Of a stretch of DNA of 64,000 nucleotides, positions 8,861-17,478 are shown piece by piece. Position 1 is the stretch's first letter; each line of letters starts with the position of its first letter. Below the pieces are notes generated by a model. The model did not search any database. It worked only from the letters and a program-made list of their open reading frames with translations, and was not told the DNA's origin. Origin of the DNA: Micromonospora sp. WMMD980 (lineage in GTDB: Bacteria; Actinomycetota; Actinomycetes; Mycobacteriales; Micromonosporaceae); NCBI RefSeq assembly GCF_029626035.1, contig NZ_JARUBE010000003.1, positions 6,076,001 through 6,140,000 of the forward strand, in the 5' to 3' direction. Made by a program: the position numbers and the translations under genes.

Positions 8861-10027
8861 TCAGGCCGGGCGTGGCGCGTCGATGTAGTGGGGCAGGAAC
8901 CGCGCGTAACCGTCCGTGATGAGGCTCTCGCTCTCGCGAATGCCGACCCCGGCCGACCCGCCGTCCACGATCCAGCTCCCGAGCACCGTGTGGCCGCCCC
9001 CGAACTGGGGCAACGCTCGGAACTCCTGGAAGCAGAAGCCCTCGTCACCATAGATCCCCGGGTTGGTGATCTCGGTTTCGGCGGTCACGATGCGTACCGA
9101 GCCGCCCTCGCGGCCGAGCAGCGGCTTGGCCACGTACTCGGTCATTCCACGCGGCGAGTCGAGGTAGGCCGGCAGCAGGTAGTCGTGCCCGGGATACAGC
9201 TCCCAGAGCACCGCCAGCAGCGCCTTGTTCGACAGCAGCAGCTTCCAGGCCGGTTCGATCCAGGTGGTCGGGGTGCCCGGGTCGAGCGCCGGTGGCCCGT
9301 ACGGCTCGGCGAGCATCCACTCCCACGGGTAGAGCTTGAAGCAGGTGGTGATCGGCCGGTCGTCGGCGTCGACGAAGCGTCGCCCGTCCCAGCCGACCCG
9401 CTGGATCGGCATCAGCGTCACGTCCAGCCCGGCCTGGCGGGCGGTCTCGGCCAGGTAGCCGGCGGTGATCTGGTCTTCGCCCGACTCCTCCTCGTTCGAC
9501 CAGACCACGTGCGCCCGGGGCTCGTGCAGCCCGGCGCCGATCCTGGCCCACGCGCCGACCAGCCGCTCGTGCAGGCTGTTCCACTGGTCCGCGTCCGGAC
9601 GGGTCTGCTCCAGCCAGTACCACTGCACGATGCTCGCCTCGACCAGCGCGGTCGGGGTGTCCGCGTTGTATTCCAGCATCTTCGGCGGCCAACTGCCGTC
9701 GTACCACAGGTCGAACCGGCCGTAGAGCGTCGGCGGGCCCTCCCGCAGCGAGCGGGCGATCGCCTCGGCGGCCCACTCCGGGATGCCGAACTCGGCGTGC
9801 CGGCGGCGGGCCACCACGTGCTCGGCGGCGGCCACCGACATCCGGTGCAGCTCCTCGGTCGCCTCCTCCAACCGCAGCACCTCGTCCAGCGTGAAGGCGT
9901 ACGCGGCGGTCTCGTCCCAGTACGACATGATCTCGCCGTCGGGCAGCTCGGTGTCGACGTACACCAGGCCCTGGGCCCGGATGGTGTCGTCCCAGTCGGG
10001 GCGCGGCGTGCTCGCCTCGCGGCGCAC
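8861..10027 (-). CDS. Glutathionylspermidine synthase-like ATP-grasp ligase
   Basis: A 388-residue protein of the GSP_synth family, whose C-N ligase domain in E. coli Gss joins glutathione to spermidine. Recognisable blocks are LYGRFDLWYDGSWPPKMLE, YNADTPTALVEA, VVWSNEEESGED, KLYPWEWMLAEPYG, EPAWKLLLSNKALL and EYVAKPLLGREGGSV. No amidase domain is present. Actinomycetes use mycothiol rather than glutathione, so the true substrate is unknown. The GTG at 10027 begins one base after the stop of a small lipoprotein gene, indicating translational coupling. The longer frame overlaps that gene antisensibly to its coding use and is rejected. Confident family, unknown substrate. Confidence 0.87.
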   Translation of the reverse strand: MRREASTPRPDWDDTIRAQGLVYVDTELPDGEIMSYWDETAAYAFTLDEVLRLEEATEELHRMSVAAAEHVVARRRHAEFGIPEWAAEAIARSLREGPPTLYGRFDLWYDGSWPPKMLEYNADTPTALVEASIVQWYWLEQTRPDADQWNSLHERLVGAWARIGAGLHEPRAHVVWSNEEESGEDQITAGYLAETARQAGLDVTLMPIQRVGWDGRRFVDADDRPITTCFKLYPWEWMLAEPYGPPALDPGTPTTWIEPAWKLLLSNKALLAVLWELYPGHDYLLPAYLDSPRGMTEYVAKPLLGREGGSVRIVTAETEITNPGIYGDEGFCFQEFRALPQFGGGHTVLGSWIVDGGSAGVGIRESESLITDGYARFLPHYIDAPRPA

Positions 10028-10028
10028 G

Positions 10029-10301
10029 TCAGCCGCCGCAGGAGGCGAGGTGGGAGCCGAAGCCGCCGCGCTCGGGCAGCGCGGCGGCCAGGGCGGTGTC
10101 GCCGCGCGCGGCGGTGGCCGGCGCGGGAACCCGCAGCGCCACCGCGACGGTGTCGCCGCCCCCGCCGGCCGGGCCGAGCGCGCAGTCGTCATCGTCGTCG
10201 TCGTAGCCGTTGTTGCAGCCGGAGAGCGCGAGCGCCAGCGCGGTGAGCGCGCCGAGCTGCACCGTGGCCGAGCGGAGCCGGCGTCGGGGGTGTCGTTCCA
10301 C
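10029..10301 (-). CDS. Small lipoprotein with poly-aspartate motif
   Basis: A 90-residue predicted lipoprotein. A basic N-terminus (MERHPRRRLR), a hydrophobic core and the lipobox ALALSGC with Cys29 are followed by NNGY and six aspartates (34-39), then an Ala/Gly-rich tail ending GSHLASCGG. Mature protein would be anchored outside the membrane. No family is recognised; an acidic patch beside the lipid anchor could bind cations, but this is speculation. It forms a coupled operon with the downstream ATP-grasp ligase (stop and start one base apart). Codon bias suits a real gene. The GTG start at 10301 has a weak TACAAC -10 box six bases upstream. Confidence 0.68.
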   Translation of the reverse strand: MERHPRRRLRSATVQLGALTALALALSGCNNGYDDDDDDCALGPAGGGGDTVAVALRVPAPATAARGDTALAAALPERGGFGSHLASCGG

Positions 10302-10374
10302 GTGAACGTTGTAGCCGACCGTCGCTACTTCGGCTGCCCGGCGGGGGGTCGGGGGTGGGCGTTACGCTCGGCTC

Positions 10375-11295
10375 ATGCTCCGTTCCGTCATCCTCGCCGC
10401 CTCCCGGTCATCCCAGGTGGAGCGGCTCGTCGCGACGGCCCCGTTCACCCGGGACGTCGTCCGCCGGTTCGTCGCCGGCGCCGGCACCGACGACGCGCTG
10501 CGCGCGACCCGCGCACTCGTCGCCGACGGCCAAGCGGTCACCCTCGACTATCTGGGTGAGGACACCACCACCGGTGAGCAGGCGAACGCCACCCGGGACG
10601 AATACCTCAGACTGCTGCGTCTGCTCGGCGCCGCCGGGCTCACCCCGGCCGCCGAGGTCAGCGTGAAGCTGTCCGCGCTCGGCCAGGCGTTCGACGAGCA
10701 GTTCGCGTACGACAACGCGCGGCAGATCTGCGCGGCGGCCGACGCGGTCGGCACCACTGTCACCCTGGACATGGAGGACCACACCACCACCGACTCGACG
10801 CTGGACATCCTGGCCAAGCTGCGCAAGGACCACCCGGGGACCGGGGCGGTGCTCCAGGCTTACCTGCGGCGGACCGAGTCGGACTGCCGCGAGCTGTCCG
10901 CCGCCGGGTCGCGGGTGCGGCTGTGCAAGGGCGCCTACAAGGAGCCCGAGTCGGTGGCCTACCAGTCCGCCCGCGAGGTGGACAAGTCGTACGTGCGCTG
11001 CATGAACGTGCTGATGGCCGGCGACGGCTACCCGATGCTCGCCACCCACGACCCGCGCCTGATCGCCATCGGCGAGGACCGGGCGCGCTGGTTCGACCGC
11101 GACCCGGGCCGGTTCGAGTTCCAGATGCTCTACGGCATCCGCCCGGAGGAGCAGGCGCGCCTGGTCGGTGAGGGCTACACCGTGCGCACCTACGTCCCCT
11201 ACGGCGACCAGTGGTACGGCTACCTGATGCGCCGGCTCGCCGAGCGTCCGGCCAACCTGGCGTTCTTCGGCCGAGCGGTGATGTCGAAGAAGTGA
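10375..11295 (+). CDS. Proline dehydrogenase
   Basis: FAD-dependent enzyme oxidising proline to pyrroline-5-carboxylate, the first step of proline catabolism. It has 306 residues, the monofunctional length, with TIM-barrel blocks VSVKLSALGQAFDE, VTLDMEDHTTTDST, LQAYLRRTESDC, VRLCKGAYKEPESVAY, MLATHDPRLI, FEFQMLYGIRPEEQ and RTYVPYGDQWYGYLMRRL, which include the substrate-binding YxxRR-like C-terminal motif. The ATG at 10375 lies six bases after TACGCT, a leaderless start. No pyrroline-5-carboxylate dehydrogenase is adjacent, unlike many actinomycete pairs; the next gene is a minus-strand VOC protein only one base after the stop. Confidence 0.93.
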   Translation: MLRSVILAASRSSQVERLVATAPFTRDVVRRFVAGAGTDDALRATRALVADGQAVTLDYLGEDTTTGEQANATRDEYLRLLRLLGAAGLTPAAEVSVKLSALGQAFDEQFAYDNARQICAAADAVGTTVTLDMEDHTTTDSTLDILAKLRKDHPGTGAVLQAYLRRTESDCRELSAAGSRVRLCKGAYKEPESVAYQSAREVDKSYVRCMNVLMAGDGYPMLATHDPRLIAIGEDRARWFDRDPGRFEFQMLYGIRPEEQARLVGEGYTVRTYVPYGDQWYGYLMRRLAERPANLAFFGRAVMSKK

Positions 11296-11296
11296 G

Positions 11297-11701
11297 TCAG
11301 TCGTTCGACCAGGTCCGGGTGCTCAGCACGAGGCGGTAGCCGTCCGGGTCGGCGAACGCGATCCCCCACCTGTCCCGGTACGGGCCGGCGGAGACCCTGG
11401 TCCCGCCGGCCCGTTCGAGTCTGGTCACCAGTTCGTCCTCGACCGGCCCGTCGAGGTAGAGCACGAACAGGTCCTCCTCGGTGGGGCATGGGTCGACGGT
11501 CAGCGCCGCGCCGCCGACCAACTCCAGGTGCCAGCCCGCGCCGGGGCGCCCGAGCATCACCAGGTCGTGCTCGCCCGGGCCGTCGGCGGCGCCCCGGTAG
11601 AGCACGTCCAGACCCAGGCCGTCGGTCCAGAACCGCTCGGCGGCCGCGAGGTCGCGGCTGGGCCGGGCGAAGCGTACGTGGTTGTCGGCGGAGATCGGCA
11701 C
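11297..11701 (-). CDS. VOC-superfamily (glyoxalase/bleomycin-resistance fold) protein
   Basis: A 134-residue protein with two beta-alpha-beta-beta-beta units of the vicinal oxygen chelate fold: NHVRFARPSRDLAAAERFW at the start, WHLELVG in the middle, and RWGIAFADPDGYRLVL near the end, each a usual VOC signature. Members include glyoxalases, dioxygenases and antibiotic-binding proteins, so function stays open. The GTG at 11701 is followed directly by the conserved region. The stop meets the proline dehydrogenase stop tail to tail. Upstream it faces the alpha/beta hydrolase operon across a 76-bp gap containing a palindrome. Confidence 0.8.
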   Translation of the reverse strand: MPISADNHVRFARPSRDLAAAERFWTDGLGLDVLYRGAADGPGEHDLVMLGRPGAGWHLELVGGAALTVDPCPTEEDLFVLYLDGPVEDELVTRLERAGGTRVSAGPYRDRWGIAFADPDGYRLVLSTRTWSND

Positions 11702-11753
11702 GCGGTGATCGTGCGACCTGAGGTCGGGTTGAGGTCAAGCCTTGACGCGCTTG

Positions 11754-11768
11754 GCTAATGCTATTAGC
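11754..11768. promoter_or_regulatory. Candidate operator of the hydrolase-TetR-YrdB operon
   Basis: GCTAATGCTATTAGC is a 15-bp inverted repeat ending ten bases before the hydrolase ATG. It overlaps a TATTAG -10-like box (11762-11767), and TTGACG lies at 11742-11747. The TetR-family gene is the second gene of the operon, so autoregulation through this site is plausible. Confidence 0.5.
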
Positions 11769-11777
11769 TTTAGAGCT

Positions 11778-12572
11778 ATGACAGTTAGCCAGGTGGTGCG
11801 GGACGGCGGGACCATCGCGTACGAGGTGCACGGCACGGGCCCCCTCGTGGTGCTCGCGCACGGCATGGGGGAGAACCGGGCTGCCTTCCGGCACCTGACG
11901 CCGCTGCTGGTGGCGGCCGGTTACCGGGCCGCCTCGGTCGACGTACGCGGGCACGGCGACTCCAGCCCGCACTGGCCCACCTACGCCCCGGCCGAGGTCG
12001 GCGGCGACCTGCTCGCCGTAGTGCGGGCGCTCGGCGGCGGACCGGCCACGCTGGTAGGCAGCTCGTCCAGCGGGGCGGGCGTGGTCTTCGCCGCCGCCGA
12101 GGCGCCCGAGCTGGTCAGCGGCATCGTGCAGATCAGCCCGTTCGTCGGCCAGCCGAAGCCGAACCCGGTGATGCGGGCGCTCCAGGCCGCCGTGCTGCGC
12201 AGCCCCCGGCTGTTCGGGCAGTTCCACCGCTCACTCTTCCCGTGCGGGCGGCCGGCCGACGACGCCGCGTACCGCAAGGAACTGGTCGCCAAGCTGCGCG
12301 GCCGGATGGACGCGGTGCGCGGCGTGGTCGCGCCGGTCGACCCGCACTGGACCGCGCGGGCCCGGGCGGTGCGGCAACCGGTGCTGGTGCTGATGGGCAC
12401 GAAGGACCCCGACTTCCCCGACCCGGGCGCCGAGGCCCGGGCCGCCCGCCGGCAGTTCGCCGTCGCCGAGGCGCGGATGATCGCCGACTCCGGCCACTAC
12501 CCGCACGCCGACCAGCCCGACGCCACCGCGGCCGACCTGGTCGAGTTCCTGACGGTGACCGCGCGTGCCTAG
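11778..12572 (+). CDS. Alpha/beta hydrolase
   Basis: A 264-residue alpha/beta-hydrolase-fold enzyme. The oxyanion loop reads VVLAHGMGENRAAF, the strand-2 block VDVRGHGDSS, the nucleophile elbow LVGSSSSGAG (Ser96 or Ser97), then the acid in LMGTKDPDFPDPG and the catalytic His in IADSGHYPHADQP. The substrate is unknown. The ATG at 11778 is chosen over a start 12 codons upstream because the promoter palindrome covers that region. The last eight bases overlap the TetR gene, which overlaps a YrdB-like membrane protein, so the three form one operon. The TetR protein probably controls this promoter. Confidence 0.87.
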   Translation: MTVSQVVRDGGTIAYEVHGTGPLVVLAHGMGENRAAFRHLTPLLVAAGYRAASVDVRGHGDSSPHWPTYAPAEVGGDLLAVVRALGGGPATLVGSSSSGAGVVFAAAEAPELVSGIVQISPFVGQPKPNPVMRALQAAVLRSPRLFGQFHRSLFPCGRPADDAAYRKELVAKLRGRMDAVRGVVAPVDPHWTARARAVRQPVLVLMGTKDPDFPDPGAEARAARRQFAVAEARMIADSGHYPHADQPDATAADLVEFLTVTARA

Positions 12573-13131
12573 GGCCGGCCTGACCCCGGTGACCGTGGTC
12601 CGGGAGGCGGCCGTGCTCGTCGACGAGGTCGGGCACGACCGGTTGACCCTGGCCGCGCTCGCCGGCCGGCTCGGCGTCGCGCTGCCCAGCCTCTACAAGC
12701 ACGTGCGCGGCGTCGACGCGCTGCACCAGAAGCTCGCCGTGCTGGCCACCGCCGAGATCGCCGACGTGCTGACCGGCGCCGCCGCGGGCCGGGCCGGCGG
12801 CGACGCGTTGCGCGCCGTCGCCGCCGCCTACCGGGGGTACGCCCACCGGCATCCCGGCCGCTACCCGGCTACCCAGCGGGCGCCCGATCCCGCCGACCCG
12901 GAACACCTGGCCGCCGCCGAGCGTGCCGTCGGCGCGATTTTCGCGATCCTGCGCGGCTACGGCGTCGAGGGCGACGCGGCCGTCGACGCCACCCGGATGT
13001 TCCGGGCCACCGTGCACGGCTTCGTCACCCTGGAGGCGGCCGGCGGGTTCGGGTTGCCCCGCGACGTCGACCGCTCGTTCGACCGCATGATCGACGGGCT
13101 CGACCTCGCGTACCGGGGCTGGCGGTCGTGA
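12565..13131 (+). CDS. TetR/AcrR-family transcriptional regulator
   Basis: A 188-residue repressor. The N-terminal helix-turn-helix spans roughly residues 10-55, with LTLAALAGRLGVALPSLYKHVRG as the recognition region, and the rest forms a TetR_C WHG-type ligand domain containing GYAHRHPGRYPATQRAP and RMFRATVHGFVTLEAAGGF. The GTG start overlaps the upstream hydrolase by eight bases and the stop overlaps the next gene through ATGA, so translation is coupled. It likely autoregulates through the inverted repeat at 11754. The ligand is unknown. Identification by fold is secure. Confidence 0.9.
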   Translation: MPRAGLTPVTVVREAAVLVDEVGHDRLTLAALAGRLGVALPSLYKHVRGVDALHQKLAVLATAEIADVLTGAAAGRAGGDALRAVAAAYRGYAHRHPGRYPATQRAPDPADPEHLAAAERAVGAIFAILRGYGVEGDAAVDATRMFRATVHGFVTLEAAGGFGLPRDVDRSFDRMIDGLDLAYRGWRS

Positions 13132-13517
13132 TGAGTGCCCGGTCGTCGTCCGCTCGTTCGTCGTCCGGACCAGGGGTCGGCGTGCATGCCGTGCTGCTGG
13201 GCGGCATCTTCCTGCTGGAGTTGGCGCTGCTGGCCGCAGCCGGCTTCTGGGGCCTCACGCTGGACGTCGGCTGGCCGGTGCGGCTGCTCGCCGGCCTCGG
13301 CACGCCGTTGGCGCTCGCCGTGGTCTGGGGGCTGCTCTGCTCACCCCGGGCCGCCGTGCCGCTGCCCGCCCCGGCCAAGCTCGGCGTCCAGGCGGCCTGC
13401 TTCCTCACCGGCGGGGTTCTGCTCGCTCTGGCCGGCCACCCGCTCCCCGGCGCGGCCCTGGTGCTGCTCTGGTCACTCGACAAGGCGCTCCTGACCCGCT
13501 CCGGCACCCCGATCTGA
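13131..13517 (+). CDS. YrdB-like DUF2568 membrane protein
   Basis: A 128-residue integral membrane protein with four hydrophobic segments at about 20-42, 47-68, 75-97 and 100-115 after a Ser-rich cytoplasmic N-terminus. The pattern (LELALLAAAGFWGL, PLALAVVWGLLCSPRA, ALVLLWSLDKALL) resembles YrdB/DUF2568 proteins of unknown role. The ATG at 13131 overlaps the TetR stop as ATGA, which argues for this start over a GTG one codon earlier. It is the last gene of the hydrolase-TetR operon, and a long hairpin follows. A small transporter or stress role is possible but not shown. Confidence 0.78.
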   Translation: MSARSSSARSSSGPGVGVHAVLLGGIFLLELALLAAAGFWGLTLDVGWPVRLLAGLGTPLALAVVWGLLCSPRAAVPLPAPAKLGVQAACFLTGGVLLALAGHPLPGAALVLLWSLDKALLTRSGTPI

Positions 13518-13607
13518 CCCGCCTGTCCACCCGTCGCGGCCGCCCCGCGCTGCCCTGCCCCGCGCCGCGCCGTACCAAGATCTAGGCGGACGCCGCCCTC
13601 TGACGAC

Positions 13608-13655
13608 GATCTTGGAAGGAAAGGGCCCCTCTGAGGGCCGTTTTCTTCCAAGATC
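13608..13655. terminator. Long hairpin after the YrdB-like gene
   Basis: GATCTTGGAAG (13608-13618) pairs with CTTCCAAGATC (13645-13655). Inside, GCCC pairs with GGGC around a CTCTGA loop. A further CCAAGATCT copy lies upstream at 13575-13583. It resembles a terminator, but its GATCTTGG ends suggest a dispersed repeat. Confidence 0.65.
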
Positions 13656-13728
13656 TGGCCCGACGTGAGTGATGCGATTACTCGCCGGACTCTTTCCCGG
13701 AACGCCCGATTGGTCGTACCCTTCGCCG

Positions 13729-16029
13729 GTGACCGACGGCGACGAGGAGCCCTCCGGCCGGGCAGCCGACGGCGACCAGCCACCGGCCGGGAGCGACAAC
13801 GAGGGGCAGTACCCCCGTGTCGATGTCGGCGAGGAGACGTCGGCTCCGGCCCTCCCAGCGAAGGCCTCGGCGGACGTCTCACCCCCGGCATCCGCTCCGC
13901 AGCCGGTCCCCGTCGCACCCCGACCGGCCGGGTCCGGCACCCCACCCGTGGCCGCCGGCCCGAGCATGGTTGCGCCTGAGCCGAGCCCGGCCGCCGGTCC
14001 TGAGACGGACCCGCCCGGCGACCCCGAAGCGGACGCGGTGGCCGCCACGTCGAGCACGGCAGCCGCCACCTCGGCGCCGAGCAGGAGCGGGGCGAGCGCA
14101 CCCGTTCCCGCCGTGACGGCAGCCCTACCCGAGCCGAGCGCCGCTGTCCCCGCCGAACCACAACCGAGCAGGCCCACCCCTGCCCCGACACCGGTCGAGC
14201 CGACGCCAGGCCAGCCGACACCGGTCGAGCCGATGCCAGCCCAGCCGACACCGGTCGAGCCGATGCCAGCCCAGCCGACACTCATCGAGCCGGCTGGAGC
14301 CGACCCGACGCTGATCGAGCCGGCTCCGGCCGACCCGGCACCGGTCGAGGCAGCTCCAGCCGACCCCGTGCCGATTCCGCCGGAGTCCACGGTGCCGGCA
14401 CCGACCGAGTCGGAGTCGACCGCGCCGCCGGCGATGACCGCGCAGACCGGGCCAGCTCCGACCGCGCCGGCGGCGACCGGGCCAGCGCTGGCCACGCCGG
14501 CTCCGATGGCGCCGGCTCCGATGGCGCCGGCTCCGAGCGAGGCCACGGCTGACGCGATCCCACCGGCAACGGTCACGCAGGCACCGGAGTCGCCCGAAGC
14601 CGCCCCGCCCGCGTCCGTGCCCGCACGCGCATCCGTGCGTGTGCCCGTGCGTGTGCCCGTGCCTGTGTCCGCACCCGCACCCGCACCCGTGCCTGTGCCC
14701 GCGCCCGTGCCTGTGCCCGGACCCGCGTCCCTGCCCGCACCCGCGTCCCTGCCCGGACCCGGACCCGGACCCGCACCCGCGTCCGTGCGCAAGCGCAAGC
14801 GGCGGTGGCCGCTCTGGACCGCGCTCGGCCTCGCCCTCGGTCTGGTGGCGGGCGCGGTGCCCGGCGTGCTCCTGCGGCAGATGGACGCGGCCGGCCGGCT
14901 CGCGGCGGGTTCGGCCGAACCGGGGACGGCGGCCGAGCGGCAGCTCGCCGAGCGGATGGTCGGGCAGCTCGACCGGCAGGGCGCCGCGTTGCTCGGTGGC
15001 GACCGGGCCGGCTTCCTGGCGGTCGCGGAGCCGGCCGCCCGGCCGGCGCTGACCAAGCGGTACGCGGCGCTTCGGGCGCTCCGGGTCACCGTGTGGCGCC
15101 CCGCCGCCGACGGCGTGCCGGTGGCCGTCGACGGGCGGCCCGGGGAGTGGCGGCTGACCGTGACGGTGGGCTACTGCTTCGTGGCGCCAGGTTGCGCGCC
15201 GAGCGCGACGGGGTTGGGCACCCGCTGGCGGCTGGTGGGCGAGCAGCCGCGGCTGCTCGCGGTGGAGCCGTCCCGGACGGATCCGACCGGGGTGCGCCCG
15301 TGGGTGGTGAACGACCTGGCCGTGGCGGTCGGGAAGCGCGCGCTGGTGGCCACCACGCCGGCCCAGCGGGCCAAGCTGCCCGGCCTGCTCGCCCAGGCCG
15401 AGGCGGCCGCCCGGGTGGCCGACCGGTACGCGGTCGGCCCGCCGCCGGACCGGTACCTGGTCTACTACGCCGGCCGGGCCGAGTGGCAACGCTGGTACGG
15501 CGGCGGCCGGCCGAAGTGGACCGCCGGGTACGCGGTGGGGGTCGGCGGTGGCCGCCACGACGTCGTGCTCAACGCGCAGAGCCTGGCCCCGGGCGGCGTC
15601 GACGACCTGCTCCGGCACGAGCTGACCCACGCCTCCTCGCTGCCCGACCAGGGCTACGCGGACCACGCGGACTGGTGGCTGGTGGAGGGGCTGGCCGAGT
15701 ACGCCGGCACGGACGGCCAGCCGGTGGACCGCTACGAGGGCCTGGCCGAGGTGCGCAAGCTGGTTCGCGGCGACTGGGCCGGCCGGCTCGGCACGGTGGC
15801 CCCGGCCGACGACGCCACCGACGACCGGGTCGGCGGTGCCTACGGCGTCGGCTACCTGGCCGTGCGGCACCTGGTCGACCGCTACGGCGAGCAGCGGGTG
15901 CTGGACTTCTTCCGGGCCGTGGTGCACCAGCGGCGATCCCCGGCGGAGGCCGCCGACGAGGTGTTCGGCGACCCGTGGTCGATGCTGCACGACGACTGCG
16001 TCGCCTACATCCGGTCGGCCACCGGCTGA
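13729..16029 (+). CDS. Membrane-anchored gluzincin metalloprotease with Pro/Ala-repeat N-domain
   Basis: A 766-residue single-pass protein. Residues 1-350 are Pro/Ala/Glu-rich low complexity, including six 10-residue repeats of PTPVEPMPAQ type. A KRKRR stop-transfer and one membrane segment follow (about 360-380). The outside part ends in a metalloprotease-like domain: HELTH at 630-634 and, exactly 18 residues later, Glu653 in WWLVEGLAEYAG. HExxH-x18-E is the zinc signature of M1-like gluzincins (peptidase_MA type). The GTG at 13729 follows TACCCT by six bases, a leaderless start; the longer frame begins in the upstream hairpin region. A MacAB-like efflux operon lies just downstream. Substrate unknown. 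Confidence 0.78.
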   Translation: MTDGDEEPSGRAADGDQPPAGSDNEGQYPRVDVGEETSAPALPAKASADVSPPASAPQPVPVAPRPAGSGTPPVAAGPSMVAPEPSPAAGPETDPPGDPEADAVAATSSTAAATSAPSRSGASAPVPAVTAALPEPSAAVPAEPQPSRPTPAPTPVEPTPGQPTPVEPMPAQPTPVEPMPAQPTLIEPAGADPTLIEPAPADPAPVEAAPADPVPIPPESTVPAPTESESTAPPAMTAQTGPAPTAPAATGPALATPAPMAPAPMAPAPSEATADAIPPATVTQAPESPEAAPPASVPARASVRVPVRVPVPVSAPAPAPVPVPAPVPVPGPASLPAPASLPGPGPGPAPASVRKRKRRWPLWTALGLALGLVAGAVPGVLLRQMDAAGRLAAGSAEPGTAAERQLAERMVGQLDRQGAALLGGDRAGFLAVAEPAARPALTKRYAALRALRVTVWRPAADGVPVAVDGRPGEWRLTVTVGYCFVAPGCAPSATGLGTRWRLVGEQPRLLAVEPSRTDPTGVRPWVVNDLAVAVGKRALVATTPAQRAKLPGLLAQAEAAARVADRYAVGPPPDRYLVYYAGRAEWQRWYGGGRPKWTAGYAVGVGGGRHDVVLNAQSLAPGGVDDLLRHELTHASSLPDQGYADHADWWLVEGLAEYAGTDGQPVDRYEGLAEVRKLVRGDWAGRLGTVAPADDATDDRVGGAYGVGYLAVRHLVDRYGEQRVLDFFRAVVHQRRSPAEAADEVFGDPWSMLHDDCVAYIRSATG
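14185..14364 (+). repeat. 30-bp tandem repeat inside the metalloprotease gene
   Basis: Six head-to-tail 30-bp units encode decapeptides of type PTPVEPMPAQ. Units 2 and 3 (14215-14244, 14245-14274) are identical; units 4-6 have diverged. Copy number may vary between strains. Confidence 0.85.
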
Positions 16030-16089
16030 GCGCCGCCCGCGACGCGCCGGCGGCGTCGACGCCGGTCGACGGGTCGTAGCATGGGCCGG

Positions 16090-17478
16090 GTGGCCCGCAC
16101 TCCCTCGCCGCGGCTGCGCCCAGTCACGCGGCCCCGCCTGCTCACCGCCCTCCTCGCCGCCGTCGCGCTGACCGGCACCACGGCCGCCAGCTGCGGCGGC
16201 GACGCTCCCTCGGTCACCGTCGCCCCGGTCGGCCGCGCCCCGGTCAGCGAGGTCGTCGACGCGCCGGCCACGGTGACCGCGCGGGCCGCGGCCACGCTCA
16301 CCGCGCCCGCCGACGGCACCCTGGCCACCCTGCGTGTCCAACCCGGACAGCGGGTCGCCAAGGGGCAGGTGCTCGCGGTCGTCGAGTCGCCGTCCGCGCG
16401 GGACCGGCTGGCCCAGGCGCGCGACGCGTTGCGCGCGGCGAAGCGGGCCGGTCGCGGCGTCGGCGTCGGCGACCTGGGCGGCAACCGACGCGGCACCGAC
16501 CGGGCCGCCGACGAGGCGTTCGCCGCCGCCCGCGCCGCCGCCGGCAAGGTCGGTGACCCGCAGGCGCGCGCCGCGCTGCTGCTCCAGGTCGAGTCGGCGC
16601 AGAAGCAGTACACGTCGGCCGCCCGCGCCGCCGACCGCGCGGTCGCCGCCGTGCAGCGCGGCGTGGCCGGTCTGAACAGTGCCGTCGGCGCGTTGTCGGC
16701 CGCGCAACGCCTCCAGGCCCAGCAGGCGTACGACCTGGCGAAGGCGACCGTCGACGCGTTGACGCTGCGCGCCCCGATCGCGGGTGTGGTGCAGCCGGGC
16801 GGCACCCGCGTCGCGGCGTCGACCGACCTGGCCGGGCTGTTCGGCGCGGCCGGCGGTCAGGTGCCGCCCGGCCTCGACCCGTCGGCGTTGGGCGGGGCCG
16901 GCTCGGGCGGGCCGCCGGCCGGGGTCGACGACGCCGTGCCGGCCGGAGGCCGGGTCACCGCCGGCACACCGGTGCTCACCGTGGTGGACACCGGCCGGTT
17001 GGGCCTGCTCGCCGAGGTGGACGAGACCGACGTGCTGCTGGTGCGGGCCGGGGTGCCCGCCTCGGTGGAGCTGGACGCGGTGACCGGCGCGACGTACGAC
17101 GCCACCGTGCGCTCGGTCGACGTGCTGCCCACCAGCTCGGCGCGGGGCGGGGTCACCTACCGGGTCCGGCTGGACCTGGGCGCCGGCCGGCTCGGCGAGG
17201 CGGAGGCCGCCCCGGCGCCCCGCCCCGGCATGAACGCCGTGGTCCGGCTGCGGGTGCGGGAGGCGGCCGACGCGGTGGCCGTACCGGCCTCGGCGGTCTT
17301 CTCCGCCGACGGGCGGGACGCGGTCTGGGTGTCGCGCGACGGCCGGGCGGACCGGGTGCCGGTGACCGTCGGCGTGCAGGGGCAGGACCTGGTGCAGATC
17401 GTGGACGGGGTGCGGGCCGGCGACCGGGTGGTGGTGCGCGGCGCCGACCAGGTCACCGACGGCCAGGAACTCCCGTGA
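16090..17478 (+). CDS. MacA/HlyD-type efflux adaptor subunit
   Basis: Membrane-fusion-type adaptor of a MacAB-like ABC exporter, 462 residues. After an N-terminal signal or lipoprotein-like segment ending TAASCGGD, a lipoyl-like half motif appears ([24 protein letters not shown]), then a coiled-coil hairpin rich in Ala/Arg (about 100-215), the second lipoyl half with [13 protein letters not shown], and a beta-barrel region to [15 protein letters not shown]. An ATG lies at 16081, but TAGCAT seven bases before the GTG at 16090 favours a leaderless start there. The stop overlaps the ATPase gene start (GTGA). It has no outer membrane to cross, so it probably assists release at the cell surface. 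Confidence 0.87.
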   Translation: MARTPSPRLRPVTRPRLLTALLAAVALTGTTAASCGGDAPSVTVAPVGRAPVSEVVDAPATVTARAAATLTAPADGTLATLRVQPGQRVAKGQVLAVVESPSARDRLAQARDALRAAKRAGRGVGVGDLGGNRRGTDRAADEAFAAARAAAGKVGDPQARAALLLQVESAQKQYTSAARAADRAVAAVQRGVAGLNSAVGALSAAQRLQAQQAYDLAKATVDALTLRAPIAGVVQPGGTRVAASTDLAGLFGAAGGQVPPGLDPSALGGAGSGGPPAGVDDAVPAGGRVTAGTPVLTVVDTGRLGLLAEVDETDVLLVRAGVPASVELDAVTGATYDATVRSVDVLPTSSARGGVTYRVRLDLGAGRLGEAEAAPAPRPGMNAVVRLRVREAADAVAVPASAVFSADGRDAVWVSRDGRADRVPVTVGVQGQDLVQIVDGVRAGDRVVVRGADQVTDGQELP

